The position numbers and the translations under genes are program-made. From VAZQ01 sp963725065 (lineage in GTDB: Bacteria > Pseudomonadota > Alphaproteobacteria > Rhizobiales > Xanthobacteraceae): a DNA stretch of 64,000 nt. Every line of letters begins with the position of its first letter. The first letter of the stretch is position 1. The DNA is taken from assembly GCA_963725065.1 (NCBI GenBank), contig CAVRXD010000001.1:37054-101053 (forward strand). Reading direction: 5' to 3'. The notes under the pieces were generated by a model that saw only the letters and a list, made by a program, of their open reading frames with translations, did no database searches and was not told the DNA's origin. Shown one piece after another: positions 45,046-54,479 of the stretch.

Positions 45046-46607
45046 CAGGTCTGTGCGCTTGCTTCACTGTCCACATAGCGGGGAAAGACCGGACTGGGCG
45101 CCGGGAGCGTGCTGCCAGCGGCGATCCGGCGGTCCCCGCCAAGCTCGCTGAACTGCCGCTCGCCGGCTGGAATGGCGAGCAGATCGAGCAGTTTTCCGGC
45201 AGAGCTCGGCATGAAAGGCTGGGCCAGGATCGACACCTGCCGGATGACCTCGGCGGTTACGTAGAGCACGGTCGCTTGACGCGGCGGATCGCTTTTGGCG
45301 AGCGCCCAGGGAGCCTCGCTGGCGAAGTAGCGGTTGGCCTCGGCCACCACCGCCCACACGATGGCGAGCACCTGGTGCAACTGCTGGGTCTTCATCGCCT
45401 CGCGTGCTTTGGCGATCATGCCGTCGGCCAGCGTCAGGATCGCCGTATCGTTGGCGGAAAATGCGCCCGGCTTGGGCAAGACCCCGTTGAGTTGACGCGC
45501 GATCATCGAGAGCGAACGCTGCGCCAGATTGCCCAGATCATTGGCGAGGTCCGCGTTGATGCGGTTGACGATGGCCTCGAGGCTGTAGTTACCGTCTTGG
45601 CCGAATGGGACCTCCCGCAGGAAAAAATAACGAAGCTGATCGACCCCGTAGGCGTCGACAAGCGCAATCGGGTCGATCACGTTGCCGACCGATTTCGACA
45701 TCTTCTCTCCGCGATTGAAGAGAAATCCATGTGAGAAGATTCGCCGCGGAACGTCGACGCCTGCCGACATCAGGAAGGCGGGCCAGTAAACCGCGTGGAA
45801 CCGCACGATGTCCTTGCCGATGACGTGCAGGTCCGCTGGCCAGTAGCGGCGGAATTTCGGGCTGTCCGTATCGGGGTAGCCAACCGCGGTGATGTAATTC
45901 GTGAGTGCGTCCACCCACACGTACATCACGTGCTTCGGGTTGCCCGGTACTTTGACGCCCCAGTCGAAGGTGGTGCGCGAGATCGAGAGGTCCTGCAGGC
46001 CGCCTCTGACGAAGCTCATCACCTCGTTGAGTTGTTCCTTCGGCAGGACGTAATCGGGATGCTTGGCATAAAGATCGAGCAGCTTCTGCTGATAGGCCGA
46101 CAGCTTGAAGAAATAGCTCTCCTCCTCCACCCATTCGACCGGCGTGCCTTGCGGACCGATCCGCTCGCCTTTTTCGGTGAGCTTGGTCTCGTCTTCGTCG
46201 TAATAGGCTTCGTCGCGGACTGAATACCAGCCGGAATACTTGTCGAGATAAATGTCGCCTGCTGCTTCCATCCGCTGCCAGATGCCGATCGAAGCGCGAT
46301 GATGACGCTCCTCCGTGGTGCGAATGAATTCGTCGTTCGAACAGTTGAGTCGCTCGACCATGGCCTTGAAGCGCGGCACATTACGTTCGACCAGTTGCTG
46401 GGGAGATAGCTTCTCCTTGGCCGCGGTCTGCAGCATCTTGATGCCATGCTCGTCGGTACCGGTCAGGAACAGGACGTCGTACCCGTCGAGCCGCATGAAA
46501 CGCGCTATTGCGTCGGTCGCGATCGCTTCATAGGCGTGGCCGATATGCGGCGGCCCATTCGGATAGGCGATCGCGGTGGTGAGATAGTAGCGGGGCTTGT
46601 CAGCCAT
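45045..46607 (-). CDS. metG: Methionyl-tRNA synthetase
   Basis: A 520-residue class I aminoacyl-tRNA synthetase. The HIGH motif is in AYPNGPPHIGHAYEAIATD near the N-terminus, and the KMSKS motif in EKMSKSVGNVIDP (about residue 305). No C-terminal tRNA-binding (Arc1p-like) domain is present, and the CP zinc-knob region is short, as expected for alphaproteobacterial enzymes of this length. It lies in the holB-metG-tatD order. Confidence 0.97.
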   Translation of the reverse strand: MADKPRYYLTTAIAYPNGPPHIGHAYEAIATDAIARFMRLDGYDVLFLTGTDEHGIKMLQTAAKEKLSPQQLVERNVPRFKAMVERLNCSNDEFIRTTEERHHRASIGIWQRMEAAGDIYLDKYSGWYSVRDEAYYDEDETKLTEKGERIGPQGTPVEWVEEESYFFKLSAYQQKLLDLYAKHPDYVLPKEQLNEVMSFVRGGLQDLSISRTTFDWGVKVPGNPKHVMYVWVDALTNYITAVGYPDTDSPKFRRYWPADLHVIGKDIVRFHAVYWPAFLMSAGVDVPRRIFSHGFLFNRGEKMSKSVGNVIDPIALVDAYGVDQLRYFFLREVPFGQDGNYSLEAIVNRINADLANDLGNLAQRSLSMIARQLNGVLPKPGAFSANDTAILTLADGMIAKAREAMKTQQLHQVLAIVWAVVAEANRYFASEAPWALAKSDPPRQATVLYVTAEVIRQVSILAQPFMPSSAGKLLDLLAIPAGERQFSELGGDRRIAAGSTLPAPSPVFPRYVDSEASAQT

Positions 46608-46709
46608 TCAGTCTTTCCGCGGGATACTTGCCCAGGACGTCGTCATTCCGATAGCGCGCGCTACCTCGGGTGACTTGACCCCGAGCCCTGCCATCACATG
46701 TCCTAGGTA

Positions 46710-47744
46710 TCAACCGCGCGACGCCTCGGCAAGCCAGCCGAAGACATTGAAAACCAATGGCTTGCGCTCGAGATTGAAGACATCCACGTCGCGCGCGGAG
46801 AGGTTGATCCGCTCCCACACCTCGGCCACCCGCGCGAGCCGCGCGGGATCCAGTTCGCTCGCCAAGCGTGTCGACAGCCACGTATTCACGGTGTCAACGA
46901 AAGCCGCAAGCGTGGCCGGATCGGTGCCGTAGAGGCGATCGCCGAGCGCGTGCAGCGCGCGCGGATCGACCGCGGGTAGCCGCTCGAGCAACGTCGTGAT
47001 GCGACTTCGCAGATCGAGCGTGTCGCCGTCGAGCAGCGCCAAGGCACGCTGGACACTGCCATCGGCGACCGCGGCGGCGGCCTCGATGTCGGCGGTTTCG
47101 GCACCTTCTCCGATCGCCGCGGCAGCCGCCCGGGCCACTTCGGAGGCCTGGAGCGGGCGTAGTGCCAGCAGCCGGCAACGGGAGCGAATGGTCGGCAAAA
47201 CGCGGGCCGCTGAATGGCTGATCAACAACAGCACAGCGCGGCGGGGCGGCTCTTCCAAAACTTTGAGCAGCGCGTTGGCACCCGCGGGATTAAGGTCGTC
47301 GACCGCATCCACGATCGCGACCCGCCATCCCCCCTCTCCGGCGGTCGAGCCGAAGAACGTGATGGTCCGGCGGACGTCATCCACCTGGATGTCCTGACGC
47401 AGCTTGTTGGTCTTCTCGTTGATCGTGCGCTCCAGCACCAGAAGATCGCCGTGGCCCTGTGCCGCGATGCGCCGAATGACCGGATGATCGGCATCGACGT
47501 GAAGCGAGGTCGCGCTCTGCACCTCTGCTGCGCGCGGATCGGGATGAGCGAGGACGAAGCGGGCCATGCGGTAGGCGAGCGTCGCCTTGCCGATGCCGGC
47601 AGGTCCCGCGATCAGCCATGCGTGGTGGAAGCGCCGGCCCCGATAAGCTTCCAACAGTCCCCGCTCGGCCTCGCCATGGCCATGAAGAACGGTCGTCTCG
47701 CGAGGTGCCCGCGGCTCGATGCTCATTTCATCGGCATCGCTCAC
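46710..47744 (-). CDS. holB: DNA polymerase III delta-prime subunit
   Basis: A 344-residue clamp-loader subunit. The P-loop reads LIAGPAGIGKATLAYRMARF (about residues 50-70); other AAA+ parts are VAIVDAVDDLNPAGANALLK and LEEPPRRAVLLLISHSAARV. The GTG start overlaps the tmk stop by four bases (GTGA), so translation is coupled; the longer open frame upstream lies inside tmk. No zinc-module cysteines are seen, as in other alphaproteobacterial delta-prime proteins. It works in loading the beta clamp. Confidence 0.93.
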   Translation of the reverse strand: MSDADEMSIEPRAPRETTVLHGHGEAERGLLEAYRGRRFHHAWLIAGPAGIGKATLAYRMARFVLAHPDPRAAEVQSATSLHVDADHPVIRRIAAQGHGDLLVLERTINEKTNKLRQDIQVDDVRRTITFFGSTAGEGGWRVAIVDAVDDLNPAGANALLKVLEEPPRRAVLLLISHSAARVLPTIRSRCRLLALRPLQASEVARAAAAAIGEGAETADIEAAAAVADGSVQRALALLDGDTLDLRSRITTLLERLPAVDPRALHALGDRLYGTDPATLAAFVDTVNTWLSTRLASELDPARLARVAEVWERINLSARDVDVFNLERKPLVFNVFGWLAEASRG

Positions 47745-48409
47745 GATGCGGTGCCCGCATGCAACGGCGGCGTCCTCACTGGAGCAAGGCGTTCGCTCAC
47801 GCTCTTCCAAATGTGCTCGGCAACTGCGGACTTCGGCTCGGTTGCGTCGATCAGCAGGCAGCGGGCGGGCTCATCGGTTGCGAGCGTCTGATAGGCGTCG
47901 CGTAGGGCCTCGTGGAACGCGCGCGCCTCCGACTCGAAACGGTCTGCAGCGCCCTCGCCTCGTCGCTTGCGTGCTCGCGCAAGCCCAACCTCCGCCGGCA
48001 CGTCGAGAATGAAGGTAAGGTCGGGCTTGAGCTCCCCAACTGTCACCCGTTCGAGAGCGCGGATCAACAATGGGTCCAGATTGCCCAAAGTGCCCTGATA
48101 CACCCTGGTCGAATCGATGAAGCGGTCGCAGATGACCCACGCACCCCGCGCGAGCGCCGGCTCGATCGTGGTGCGCACGTGATCGTCGCGAGCTGCGGCA
48201 AACAGGAGCGCCTCGGCTTCCACGCCAAGCGGTTTTGCTACCCCAGAGAGCAGGACGTGGCGAATTGCTTCAGCGCCGGGCGAGCCGCCGGGTTCGCGCG
48301 TGAGCACCACGTCGATGCCCAGCGCCTCGAGGCGATCTGACAGCAGGATCGAGTGGGTCGACTTGCCTGTGCCTTCGCCGCCTTCGAACGTTATGAAGCG
48401 TCCACGCAT
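47741..48409 (-). CDS. tmk: Thymidylate kinase
   Basis: A 222-residue kinase that phosphorylates dTMP to dTDP. The P-loop FITFEGGEGTGKSTHSILL, the TREPGGSPGAEAIR motif and the DRFIDSTRVYQG segment are canonical; the LID region contains RARKRRGEGAADRFE. The ATG at 48409 (MRGRFITFEG) is chosen because the upstream 41 codons are non-homologous. It heads tmk-holB and follows the dac gene across 160 bases. Confidence 0.95.
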   Translation of the reverse strand: MRGRFITFEGGEGTGKSTHSILLSDRLEALGIDVVLTREPGGSPGAEAIRHVLLSGVAKPLGVEAEALLFAAARDDHVRTTIEPALARGAWVICDRFIDSTRVYQGTLGNLDPLLIRALERVTVGELKPDLTFILDVPAEVGLARARKRRGEGAADRFESEARAFHEALRDAYQTLATDEPARCLLIDATEPKSAVAEHIWKSVSERLAPVRTPPLHAGTAS

Positions 48410-48570
48410 CTCGTCGCTTATGCCGAAGCTGTCGGAGGGCCCAGGGGCCGCGTTGACGGCGATCTCGTTCGCGCTGGCATCATCCGCGCTCCGCCAAGTG
48501 TTGAAGGCCGATGACGACCGGATGCTCCGCAACCGCGTAGCGTGCGCCGATCGACGTTGCAGCCATGCAA

Positions 48571-49806
48571 CTATAGCCGCTGGAGGCCAGCGCGGAATAG
48601 GCCGACGACGAGTTCCGAGGCAGCGTCGAAGGCTCGCTGCGACATCGAGCCGGTGCCGATGCTCTCGGCCGCGCGTAGCGGAACTTCGAGAACCAAGGAC
48701 TCTCCGCGCCAGACCTTGAGTGTGCCGATTTTCTGACCTTGCTGAACCGGCGCTGGCACCGGTCCGGTATAGACTACCCGGGCGATGACCTTCTCGCGCG
48801 AACCGCGCGGCACCATCAGCCGTACCTCCTTGCCGGCGACCAGCGGCACGTGCCCTTTATTGCCGCCATAGAGCTTGGCCTGGGCGATCTCCTGCCCGTC
48901 GGCGAAGAGCAGTCCGGATTGAAAACTGTGGAACCCCCATTCCAGCAACTTCTTCGCTTCGTCGGCGCGTTCTTTCTCAGATTTCAGGCCATTGACCACG
49001 ACGATCAGGCGCAGTCCGTTCTGCACCGCCGAGCCGACAAGACCATAGCCTGCTTCCTTGGTGAAGCCGGTCTTGAGGCCGTCCGCGCCGATCGTGAGGG
49101 CCAGCAGCGGGTTGCGATTGTATTGGCGGATCTTGTTCCAGGTGAATTCGCGCTCGCCATAGTACTTATAGTATTCGGGATAGGTCTCGATGATGTGCCG
49201 CGCAAGCTTCGCCAGCTCGCGCGCGGTCATGAGCTGTCTTGGGTCGGGAAGACCATTTGAGTTGCCGAAGGTCGACTTGGCGAGCCCGATTTCGCGCGCC
49301 CGCTTGGTCATCAGCTCGGCGAACGTGGACTCGTTGCCGGAAATGCCCTCGGCAAGTGCGATGGCGGCGTCGTTCGCCGACTGGATGATCACGCCATGCA
49401 AGAGATCATCCACGGCGACCTTGCTGTGGATCGGAATGAACATGCTCGACGTGCGCGAAGGAGCGCCGCCCCGGCGCCAAGCATTGGTGCTGACGATGAA
49501 TTCATCGGTGGGTTTGAGGCGGCCCTGCTTGATCTCGTTGAACACCACCTCCGCTGTCATCAACTTGGACAGACTGGCGGGGGGAATGAGATCGTCGGCG
49601 CCCTTTTCGAACAGCACGCTGCCGCTGTCGGCTTCGATCAGGATGGCATGTGCGGCTGACGTTTGATATCCGCCGTCGCTCGGCTTGGGGCCCGACACCG
49701 GATTGGGGGCCGCGATGGCCGAACCGATGGCGCCCGCTAGAAAGGCGAGGACGCCCCATTTCGCGACGGGGGTGGAGAACCAACTGGCAAGCGCACGCAA
49801 TTTCAT
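48571..49806 (-). CDS. D-alanyl-D-alanine carboxypeptidase (PBP5/6 type)
   Basis: A 411-residue exported S11 peptidase that trims the terminal D-Ala of peptidoglycan pentapeptides. Signal peptide about residues 1-33 (AGAIGSAIAA). Active-site motifs are in order: PPASLSKLMTAE (SxxK), IIQSANDAAIALAEG (SxN) and IGADGLKTGFTKEAGYG (KTG). A C-terminal PBP5-like domain follows (from about residue 300), ending in an amphipathic helix (AFDAASELVVGLFRAGLQRL) that can anchor to the membrane. The ATG at 49806 is chosen because the upstream frame has no signal. It is transcribed in the rlpA-dac-tmk direction. Confidence 0.94.
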   Translation of the reverse strand: MKLRALASWFSTPVAKWGVLAFLAGAIGSAIAAPNPVSGPKPSDGGYQTSAAHAILIEADSGSVLFEKGADDLIPPASLSKLMTAEVVFNEIKQGRLKPTDEFIVSTNAWRRGGAPSRTSSMFIPIHSKVAVDDLLHGVIIQSANDAAIALAEGISGNESTFAELMTKRAREIGLAKSTFGNSNGLPDPRQLMTARELAKLARHIIETYPEYYKYYGEREFTWNKIRQYNRNPLLALTIGADGLKTGFTKEAGYGLVGSAVQNGLRLIVVVNGLKSEKERADEAKKLLEWGFHSFQSGLLFADGQEIAQAKLYGGNKGHVPLVAGKEVRLMVPRGSREKVIARVVYTGPVPAPVQQGQKIGTLKVWRGESLVLEVPLRAAESIGTGSMSQRAFDAASELVVGLFRAGLQRL

Positions 49807-50011
49807 GACAGAGGCAAGCCCTACGCGGACCAGGCACGCGTAGCCGAAACCGGCGTGGCCACGGTCCACGCTCCCTTCCCTGCCCCGGCCATGCTTAGCA
49901 ATTTCCGCCGGTCGAAAGCAATGCCGCCAGCGGTGTTTGACGCACTGGTGAACATCGCTGGCCTGCCGCTTCAGGATCGAATCACGGGCGGCATTTCCGG
50001 CCAAACAACGC

Positions 50012-50905
50012 TCAATAAAGCCCGCGACCGCTCATGAGCCCGAGTGCATTGCCTTGCATGGGCGCAAATCCGGCCGCGGGAGCGGGGCTCAGCGCGGGCG
50101 ATTCGGTTCTTGTCTCCGCGGCCGAGGCATAAGTCGGGCGGACGGCCGGTTTGCTCTTCGGCCGATCGCCCGCGCTCGCCTCGTTGGTGGCTGCCGGCTT
50201 TGCCGGGCGACTCGATGCGCTGCTGAGCGTGAACTGACGCTCTTCCGATGCGGGCGAGCGCTTGTTGTCATCCGCGCTGGGGATGAAAGGCTTCGCAGCA
50301 GCGATCATGACTTTGGAGGGCGCCGGCGCGGGAGAGCCCTCGCGCAATGTCGCCATCAACATTTCGTCGTCGGTGCCCTCGATGGGGGCGCGCCCGACGT
50401 ACTCGACCCTTACGCGCGCCAGACCCCGGCTGTAGAAATCGAGGGCCTTGGCCGTTCCGATCGAGAGGTCAATCACGCGGCTGTGAGCGTAAGGCCCGCG
50501 ATCGTTGACACGGACCACGATGGAGCGGCCGTTTTCCAGATTGGTCACACGCACATAACTCGGCAGCGGAAGGGTTGTGTGCGCGGCTGAAATGCCGTGC
50601 ATGTCATAGACTTCGCCGTTAGCGGTCAGCCGCCCATGAAAATCCCGGCCGTACCAGGAAGCGACGCCTTCAGCCCGGTAGGCTGGATTCTCCGCCGGGA
50701 CGTAAGTGCGGCCGTTGATGTTGTACGGCTTGCCGACCCGATACATGCCGCCGCCCTTCGGCACCGGTTCGCCTTCCTCCACCACGCGTGGGCTGTACTC
50801 TTTGCTGGAGAACGAGCCCGAGCAATGAGCAAGCGCAAGGCAGCAAACCGCCGCGGCGGCGACCCGCGCGAGAGCACCCAGCTGTATGCCTGCAAGACGC
50901 CCCAT
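50012..50905 (-). CDS. rlpA: RlpA-family lipoprotein (septal ring lytic transglycosylase-like)
   Basis: A 297-residue outer-membrane lipoprotein. The lipobox LALAHC places the acylated cysteine at about residue 28. The double-psi beta-barrel domain spans about residues 78-170, with GVASWYGRDFHGRLTANGE, YDMHGISAAHTTLPLP and the catalytic-type NDRGPYAHSRVIDLS. The C-terminal third is low-complexity Ser/Pro/Ala-rich and no SPOR domain is recognisable. Pairing with a D,D-carboxypeptidase gene fits a role in glycan processing at division. Confidence 0.9.
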   Translation of the reverse strand: MGRLAGIQLGALARVAAAAVCCLALAHCSGSFSSKEYSPRVVEEGEPVPKGGGMYRVGKPYNINGRTYVPAENPAYRAEGVASWYGRDFHGRLTANGEVYDMHGISAAHTTLPLPSYVRVTNLENGRSIVVRVNDRGPYAHSRVIDLSIGTAKALDFYSRGLARVRVEYVGRAPIEGTDDEMLMATLREGSPAPAPSKVMIAAAKPFIPSADDNKRSPASEERQFTLSSASSRPAKPAATNEASAGDRPKSKPAVRPTYASAAETRTESPALSPAPAAGFAPMQGNALGLMSGRGLY

Positions 50906-51190
50906 CTAGCCCCCGCGTTGCGGCCATCCACGCCGTCGGCCGCTCCACTGAGCTGGGCGGAGGGCGACGAGTACCGCAAACCGGCCGCGACCAAATCATC
51001 GGCCGCATCCGAACCCTGATGGGCATATCGCAGTTTGATCGCGGCAGGAATGGGGCTGCCTCGTGCGGGCGGGAGCTAGGCTGGGGGGTTGTGCACCGCT
51101 GTGGCCGGCGCGCCACGGTTAGAGCCGATTTCGGGCCAATTCGTCCGCGCGTCGACCGGTGGAGTGCCTCCGAATCGCCTACTGGCCAAG

Positions 51191-52216
51191 TCAGAGCGTC
51201 GTCTTCAGTTTCAGATGGTCAAGGCGGTTGATCGACTTGATCTCCACCCGTCGCACTTGGCTGTCTTGCAGCACATCGATGGCGACCGTCGTGCCGGCGG
51301 CGCCCTGGGCCCAGACCTTTCGATAGAAATCTGCCAGGTTCTTGGGCGGCTCGCCGTTGACACCGACGACGACATCGCCGCGTTTGAGCCCTGCTTTCTC
51401 CGCCGGCCCGCCAGGCGTCACTCGGCTCACGAACAGACGCCCGCGCAGCTCGTCGGTGTTGACCCCGAGCCACGGCCGCCCCGGCCCGGCCACGCGGCCG
51501 TCGGAGATGAGGTCACCCAGGACGGGCAGCAGGCGGTCAATGGGCACGAACATGTTGCCCGGGGTCTTGTCGTTCCCGCCGGCGGCGTCGCCCACGATGA
51601 GCGAACCGACTCCGACCAACTTGCCTTCCCGGTTGATCAATGCCGCCCCACTCCAGGCCGGATGCGGCGGCGCGGTGAACAGGGCTTCGTCGAGCATGTA
51701 TTCCCAATTGCCAGCGAACTCACGCTTGGCAACGACGTAGGCGCCCGCCACCATGTCGGGCCCGCCGAAGCTCGCGACCAGGACTGGATCACGTTCCTTG
51801 ACGTCGGCGGATTTGCCGAGCGGCATCGGCTTGAGCCTGAGCGGCTCCATCGTGCGCAAGAGCCCGAAGCCGGTCTCGTGGTCGTAGCCAACCACACTCG
51901 CCGGCACGGTGCGCCCGCTATTGTCGACGACCTCCGCCGCATAAGCCTCCACCATGAGATAACCGATGGTCAGCACGAGGCCGTCGTTGTCGATGAGGAT
52001 GCCGGACCCTTCGCGTTCACGGCCCAAGCCTTCGACGGTGCGTCCTTCGGGATTGACGTGCGTCTTGATCCGCACCACCGCCGAAACCAATTCCTCGATT
52101 CGAGTGCTCTGCGCCAGGCCGGTGGACCCGGTGATGGCCATGGCTAAGGTCGCAATCGCAGCCAGTTGTGCCCAGGATGCGAGGCCTGCAGTGCAAGCGC
52201 GGTGTGCGTGCGGCAT
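51191..52216 (-). CDS. S1C (DegP/HtrA-like) trypsin-fold protein with PDZ domain, catalytic residues apparently lost
   Basis: A 341-residue exported protein. Signal peptide about residues 1-36. The trypsin-like domain includes GSGILIDNDGLVLTIGYLMV, VGYDHETGFGLLRTM and AWSGAALINREGKLVGVGS. The PDZ domain lies at about 250-330 (LFVSRVTPGGPAEKAGLKRG). In active HtrA enzymes the first segment reads LTNAHVV and the second DPETDLAVL; here the histidine and the aspartate are replaced, while the serine-like position is kept. It may be a chaperone or adaptor. The ATG at 52216 is chosen because the upstream frame is arginine-rich and non-homologous. Confidence 0.82.
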   Translation of the reverse strand: MPHAHRACTAGLASWAQLAAIATLAMAITGSTGLAQSTRIEELVSAVVRIKTHVNPEGRTVEGLGREREGSGILIDNDGLVLTIGYLMVEAYAAEVVDNSGRTVPASVVGYDHETGFGLLRTMEPLRLKPMPLGKSADVKERDPVLVASFGGPDMVAGAYVVAKREFAGNWEYMLDEALFTAPPHPAWSGAALINREGKLVGVGSLIVGDAAGGNDKTPGNMFVPIDRLLPVLGDLISDGRVAGPGRPWLGVNTDELRGRLFVSRVTPGGPAEKAGLKRGDVVVGVNGEPPKNLADFYRKVWAQGAAGTTVAIDVLQDSQVRRVEIKSINRLDHLKLKTTL

Positions 52217-52412
52217 CAATGCTTCCTGAGGGTTCGAAAGCTCCTGCGGCGTTTCCTCGCGTGCGTACGACCCGGACGCGCCCCTGGGCCGCCTGGGTTC
52301 GTGCGGTACGGGGAAAACCGCCCGACTACAGGAGATTGTCGCCTGCCGCGTGCGCCCCCGCAAGCCGTTGTTTCAGAGCTTTCGAGCCAGCGCCCTTGCT
52401 CTGGGAGCCGCA

Positions 52413-53750
52413 ATGGCATCGGTCGCATTGCATGTCTATATGTTTCCGATGCTGTTCTTCGAACTTCTGATCGTTGTCGCGTTGATTCTTCTCAACGGCG
52501 TCTTGGCGATGGCGGAGCTTGCGGTCGTGTCGTCGCGCCGCGCTCGCCTTCAGGCTCTGATCAACCGCGAAGTGGTCGGCGCCCGTCGGGCGCTTGCACT
52601 CGCGTCCGATCCGGGAAGATTTCTGTCGACCGTTCAGATCGGGATCACGCTCAATGGCGTGCTCTCCGGGGCATTTTCGGGGGCGACGCTCGGACAGCGG
52701 CTTGTGCAATGGTTTGTTGCCGTCGGCTTGTCACCTGCGATCGCGGAAATCGTCGGCGTGGGATTGGTGGTCGCCGCCATCACCTATGTGTCGTTGATCG
52801 TCGGGGAACTCGTGCCCAAGCAGATTGCGTTGCGCGATCCGGAACGGGTCGCGGTGCGTCTGGCTCCCGCCATGACGCTGCTTGCGAAGGTCGCCTCCCC
52901 CGCGGTCTGGCTGCTCGACGTTTCCGGGCGCCTGGTCCTGCGAGCGCTCGGCTATGGCAGGCAGGTCGAGCAGCGAGTCACCGATGAGGAGATCAAGACC
53001 CTCATTGCGGAGGCCGAAACCGCGGGCGTCATCGAACCGAGCGAGCGCGCAATGATCGCCGGAGTCATGCGACTGGGGGATCGCCCGGTGCGTGCGGTTA
53101 TGACGCCACGCCGGGACGTCGACATGGTCGATCTATCGGCCGATCCAGCGACGATCCGGCGCACACTCCTCGAGAGCCCGCATTCACGGCTGCCCGTTCA
53201 CGACGGTGCGCCAGACGACATGCTGGGCGTGCTGCAGGCCAAGGATCTGCTCGAAGCATATCTGCGCGGTGAGGTGCCGGATCCGCGCGCGCGTGTGCGG
53301 CCCGCGCCCAACGTCCCCGACACCGCGGACGCTCTCGACGTACTGGAAGTGATCAAGGGGGCCCCGGTTCACATGGCTCTGGTTCACGACGAGTACGGCC
53401 ATTTTCAAGGCGTGGTCACCAATGCCGACATTTTGGAAGCGATCGTGGGCGGTTCGCAAACGCATGAAAGCGAACCCGATGTCGTGCAGCGTGAGGATGG
53501 TTCGTGGCTGATCGCCGGCAGCATGCCGGTGGATGAGATGGCCGACCGGCTGGACATCGCAATTCCCCAGGAGCGCAGTTATCACACGGCGGCTGGCTTC
53601 GTGCTCGACTGGCTTGGCCACCTGCCCCAAATCGCTGAGAGTTTCGACACCCAGGGCTGGCGCTTCGAAATCGTCGATATCGATGGCCGTCGCGTTGACA
53701 AAATTCTGGCAACGCGCCTCGCGGGTGGACGCCGGCGAGCAGCGGCCTAG
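52413..53750 (+). CDS. CNNM/CorC-type (hemolysin-family) membrane protein
   Basis: A 445-residue integral membrane protein. An N-terminal DUF21 domain with about four transmembrane segments (to about residue 175) is followed by a CBS pair (RAVMTPRRDVDMVDLSADP and VHDEYGHFQGVVTNADILE) and a C-terminal CorC_HlyC transporter-associated domain (from about residue 365). Relatives are implicated in magnesium/cobalt efflux; hemolysin is a historical name. ATG 52413 is chosen for GGGAG 5 bases upstream; a later ATG (52440) is possible and an earlier one would lack a ribosome site. It overlaps none of its neighbours in the chosen form. Confidence 0.9.
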   Translation: MASVALHVYMFPMLFFELLIVVALILLNGVLAMAELAVVSSRRARLQALINREVVGARRALALASDPGRFLSTVQIGITLNGVLSGAFSGATLGQRLVQWFVAVGLSPAIAEIVGVGLVVAAITYVSLIVGELVPKQIALRDPERVAVRLAPAMTLLAKVASPAVWLLDVSGRLVLRALGYGRQVEQRVTDEEIKTLIAEAETAGVIEPSERAMIAGVMRLGDRPVRAVMTPRRDVDMVDLSADPATIRRTLLESPHSRLPVHDGAPDDMLGVLQAKDLLEAYLRGEVPDPRARVRPAPNVPDTADALDVLEVIKGAPVHMALVHDEYGHFQGVVTNADILEAIVGGSQTHESEPDVVQREDGSWLIAGSMPVDEMADRLDIAIPQERSYHTAAGFVLDWLGHLPQIAESFDTQGWRFEIVDIDGRRVDKILATRLAGGRRRAAA

Positions 53751-53799
53751 TTCGACCTTCGCTCCGGTGAGGCCATTCGCGGTCCTGGTTCGCGCCCCG

Positions 53800-54180
53800 C
53801 TAGTTGGCCGGGCACCGCTGGTAGTGGGTGAGATTCTGGAAATCAGGACCGGCCGACAGCTGGCCGCCCTCCTTCGGAAGAATAATGCGATTCAATTCTG
53901 TCTTCTCATCCGGCGCGGTCAGGCTGGTGCAACGCATATGGGCTGAGTAGATCGGCCCACTGCCACCCGCGGTTTCGGTGAGCCATTGAATCTCGCAACT
54001 GGCCTCTGGCGTCACGTAGCCCTTCTCCGACACGACGATTATGGACTTCTTGTCACGACAAAGGTCGGGGCTGCGTGCCCACGTGCCCCAGAATCGCTCC
54101 GGGACTTGCAGGTGCCGCACACTGTCCGCGAGCGACGACCCAGACAGAACCATGGAAACGAGGGCAATGAGCGTACGCAT
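53800..54180 (-). CDS. Small exported protein of unknown function
   Basis: A 126-residue protein with a signal peptide (MRTLIALVSMVLSGSSLAD, cleavage about residue 19). The mature part has VPERFWGTWARSPDLCRDKK and three more cysteines (ASCEIQW, HMRCTS, HYQRC), which suggests two disulfide bonds in the periplasm. A GAGGAG ribosome site precedes the ATG at 54180; the longer open frame is not coding. Lipocalin-like beta-strand character (FWGTWA) is possible. I do not recognise a named family. It converges with the CNNM-type gene. Confidence 0.75.
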   Translation of the reverse strand: MRTLIALVSMVLSGSSLADSVRHLQVPERFWGTWARSPDLCRDKKSIIVVSEKGYVTPEASCEIQWLTETAGGSGPIYSAHMRCTSLTAPDEKTELNRIILPKEGGQLSAGPDFQNLTHYQRCPAN

Positions 54181-54386
54181 GATCTCCTCTCGCAGTCGAG
54201 CGCGCAGCTTACCCCGAATGGCCGGACAAGTTCCAGCGCGCATGACGGTTTGGCGAGTTTTCCTGCGCATCGCGTTCCGCGGCGCGCGCTTTGAAGCACT
54301 TGAACGCGACCCCGCCTCTGCTCGGGAGCCGTTTCACCGCCGCTTTCGGGGTTCGAACCGGGCGATGGTTTCGCTATGCTCGGTCA

Positions 54387-54407
54387 GTCCTGTTCGCTGA
54401 ACAGGAC
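54387..54407. promoter_or_regulatory. Perfect 9-bp inverted repeat upstream of the ParB-like gene
   Basis: GTCCTGTTC-gct-GAACAGGAC, 9-bp arms with a 3-base centre. A TATAAG box follows at 54437-54442. It lies about 75 bases before the ATG of the ParB-like gene and looks like a dimeric operator. The sequence does not match the canonical parS site or the direct-repeat LexA site of alphaproteobacteria. Confidence 0.5.
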
Positions 54408-54479
54408 ATTCCGGCCGGTCGGGCCGATCTCACTTTTATAAGCGCCCGCGTCATTCGCAGGCTTGGTTTGGAGAATGTC

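Noticed and set aside
51089..52147. 352-codon plus-strand frame opposite the S1C-like gene
   Set aside because: No domain and an Arg/His/Asp-rich composition; the reverse frame has a signal peptide, trypsin-like fold and PDZ domain.
54351..54380. GGTTCGAACC-like sequence resembling a tRNA T-loop
   Set aside because: The flanking bases do not form the 5-bp T-stem, and no anticodon or acceptor arm can be built around it.
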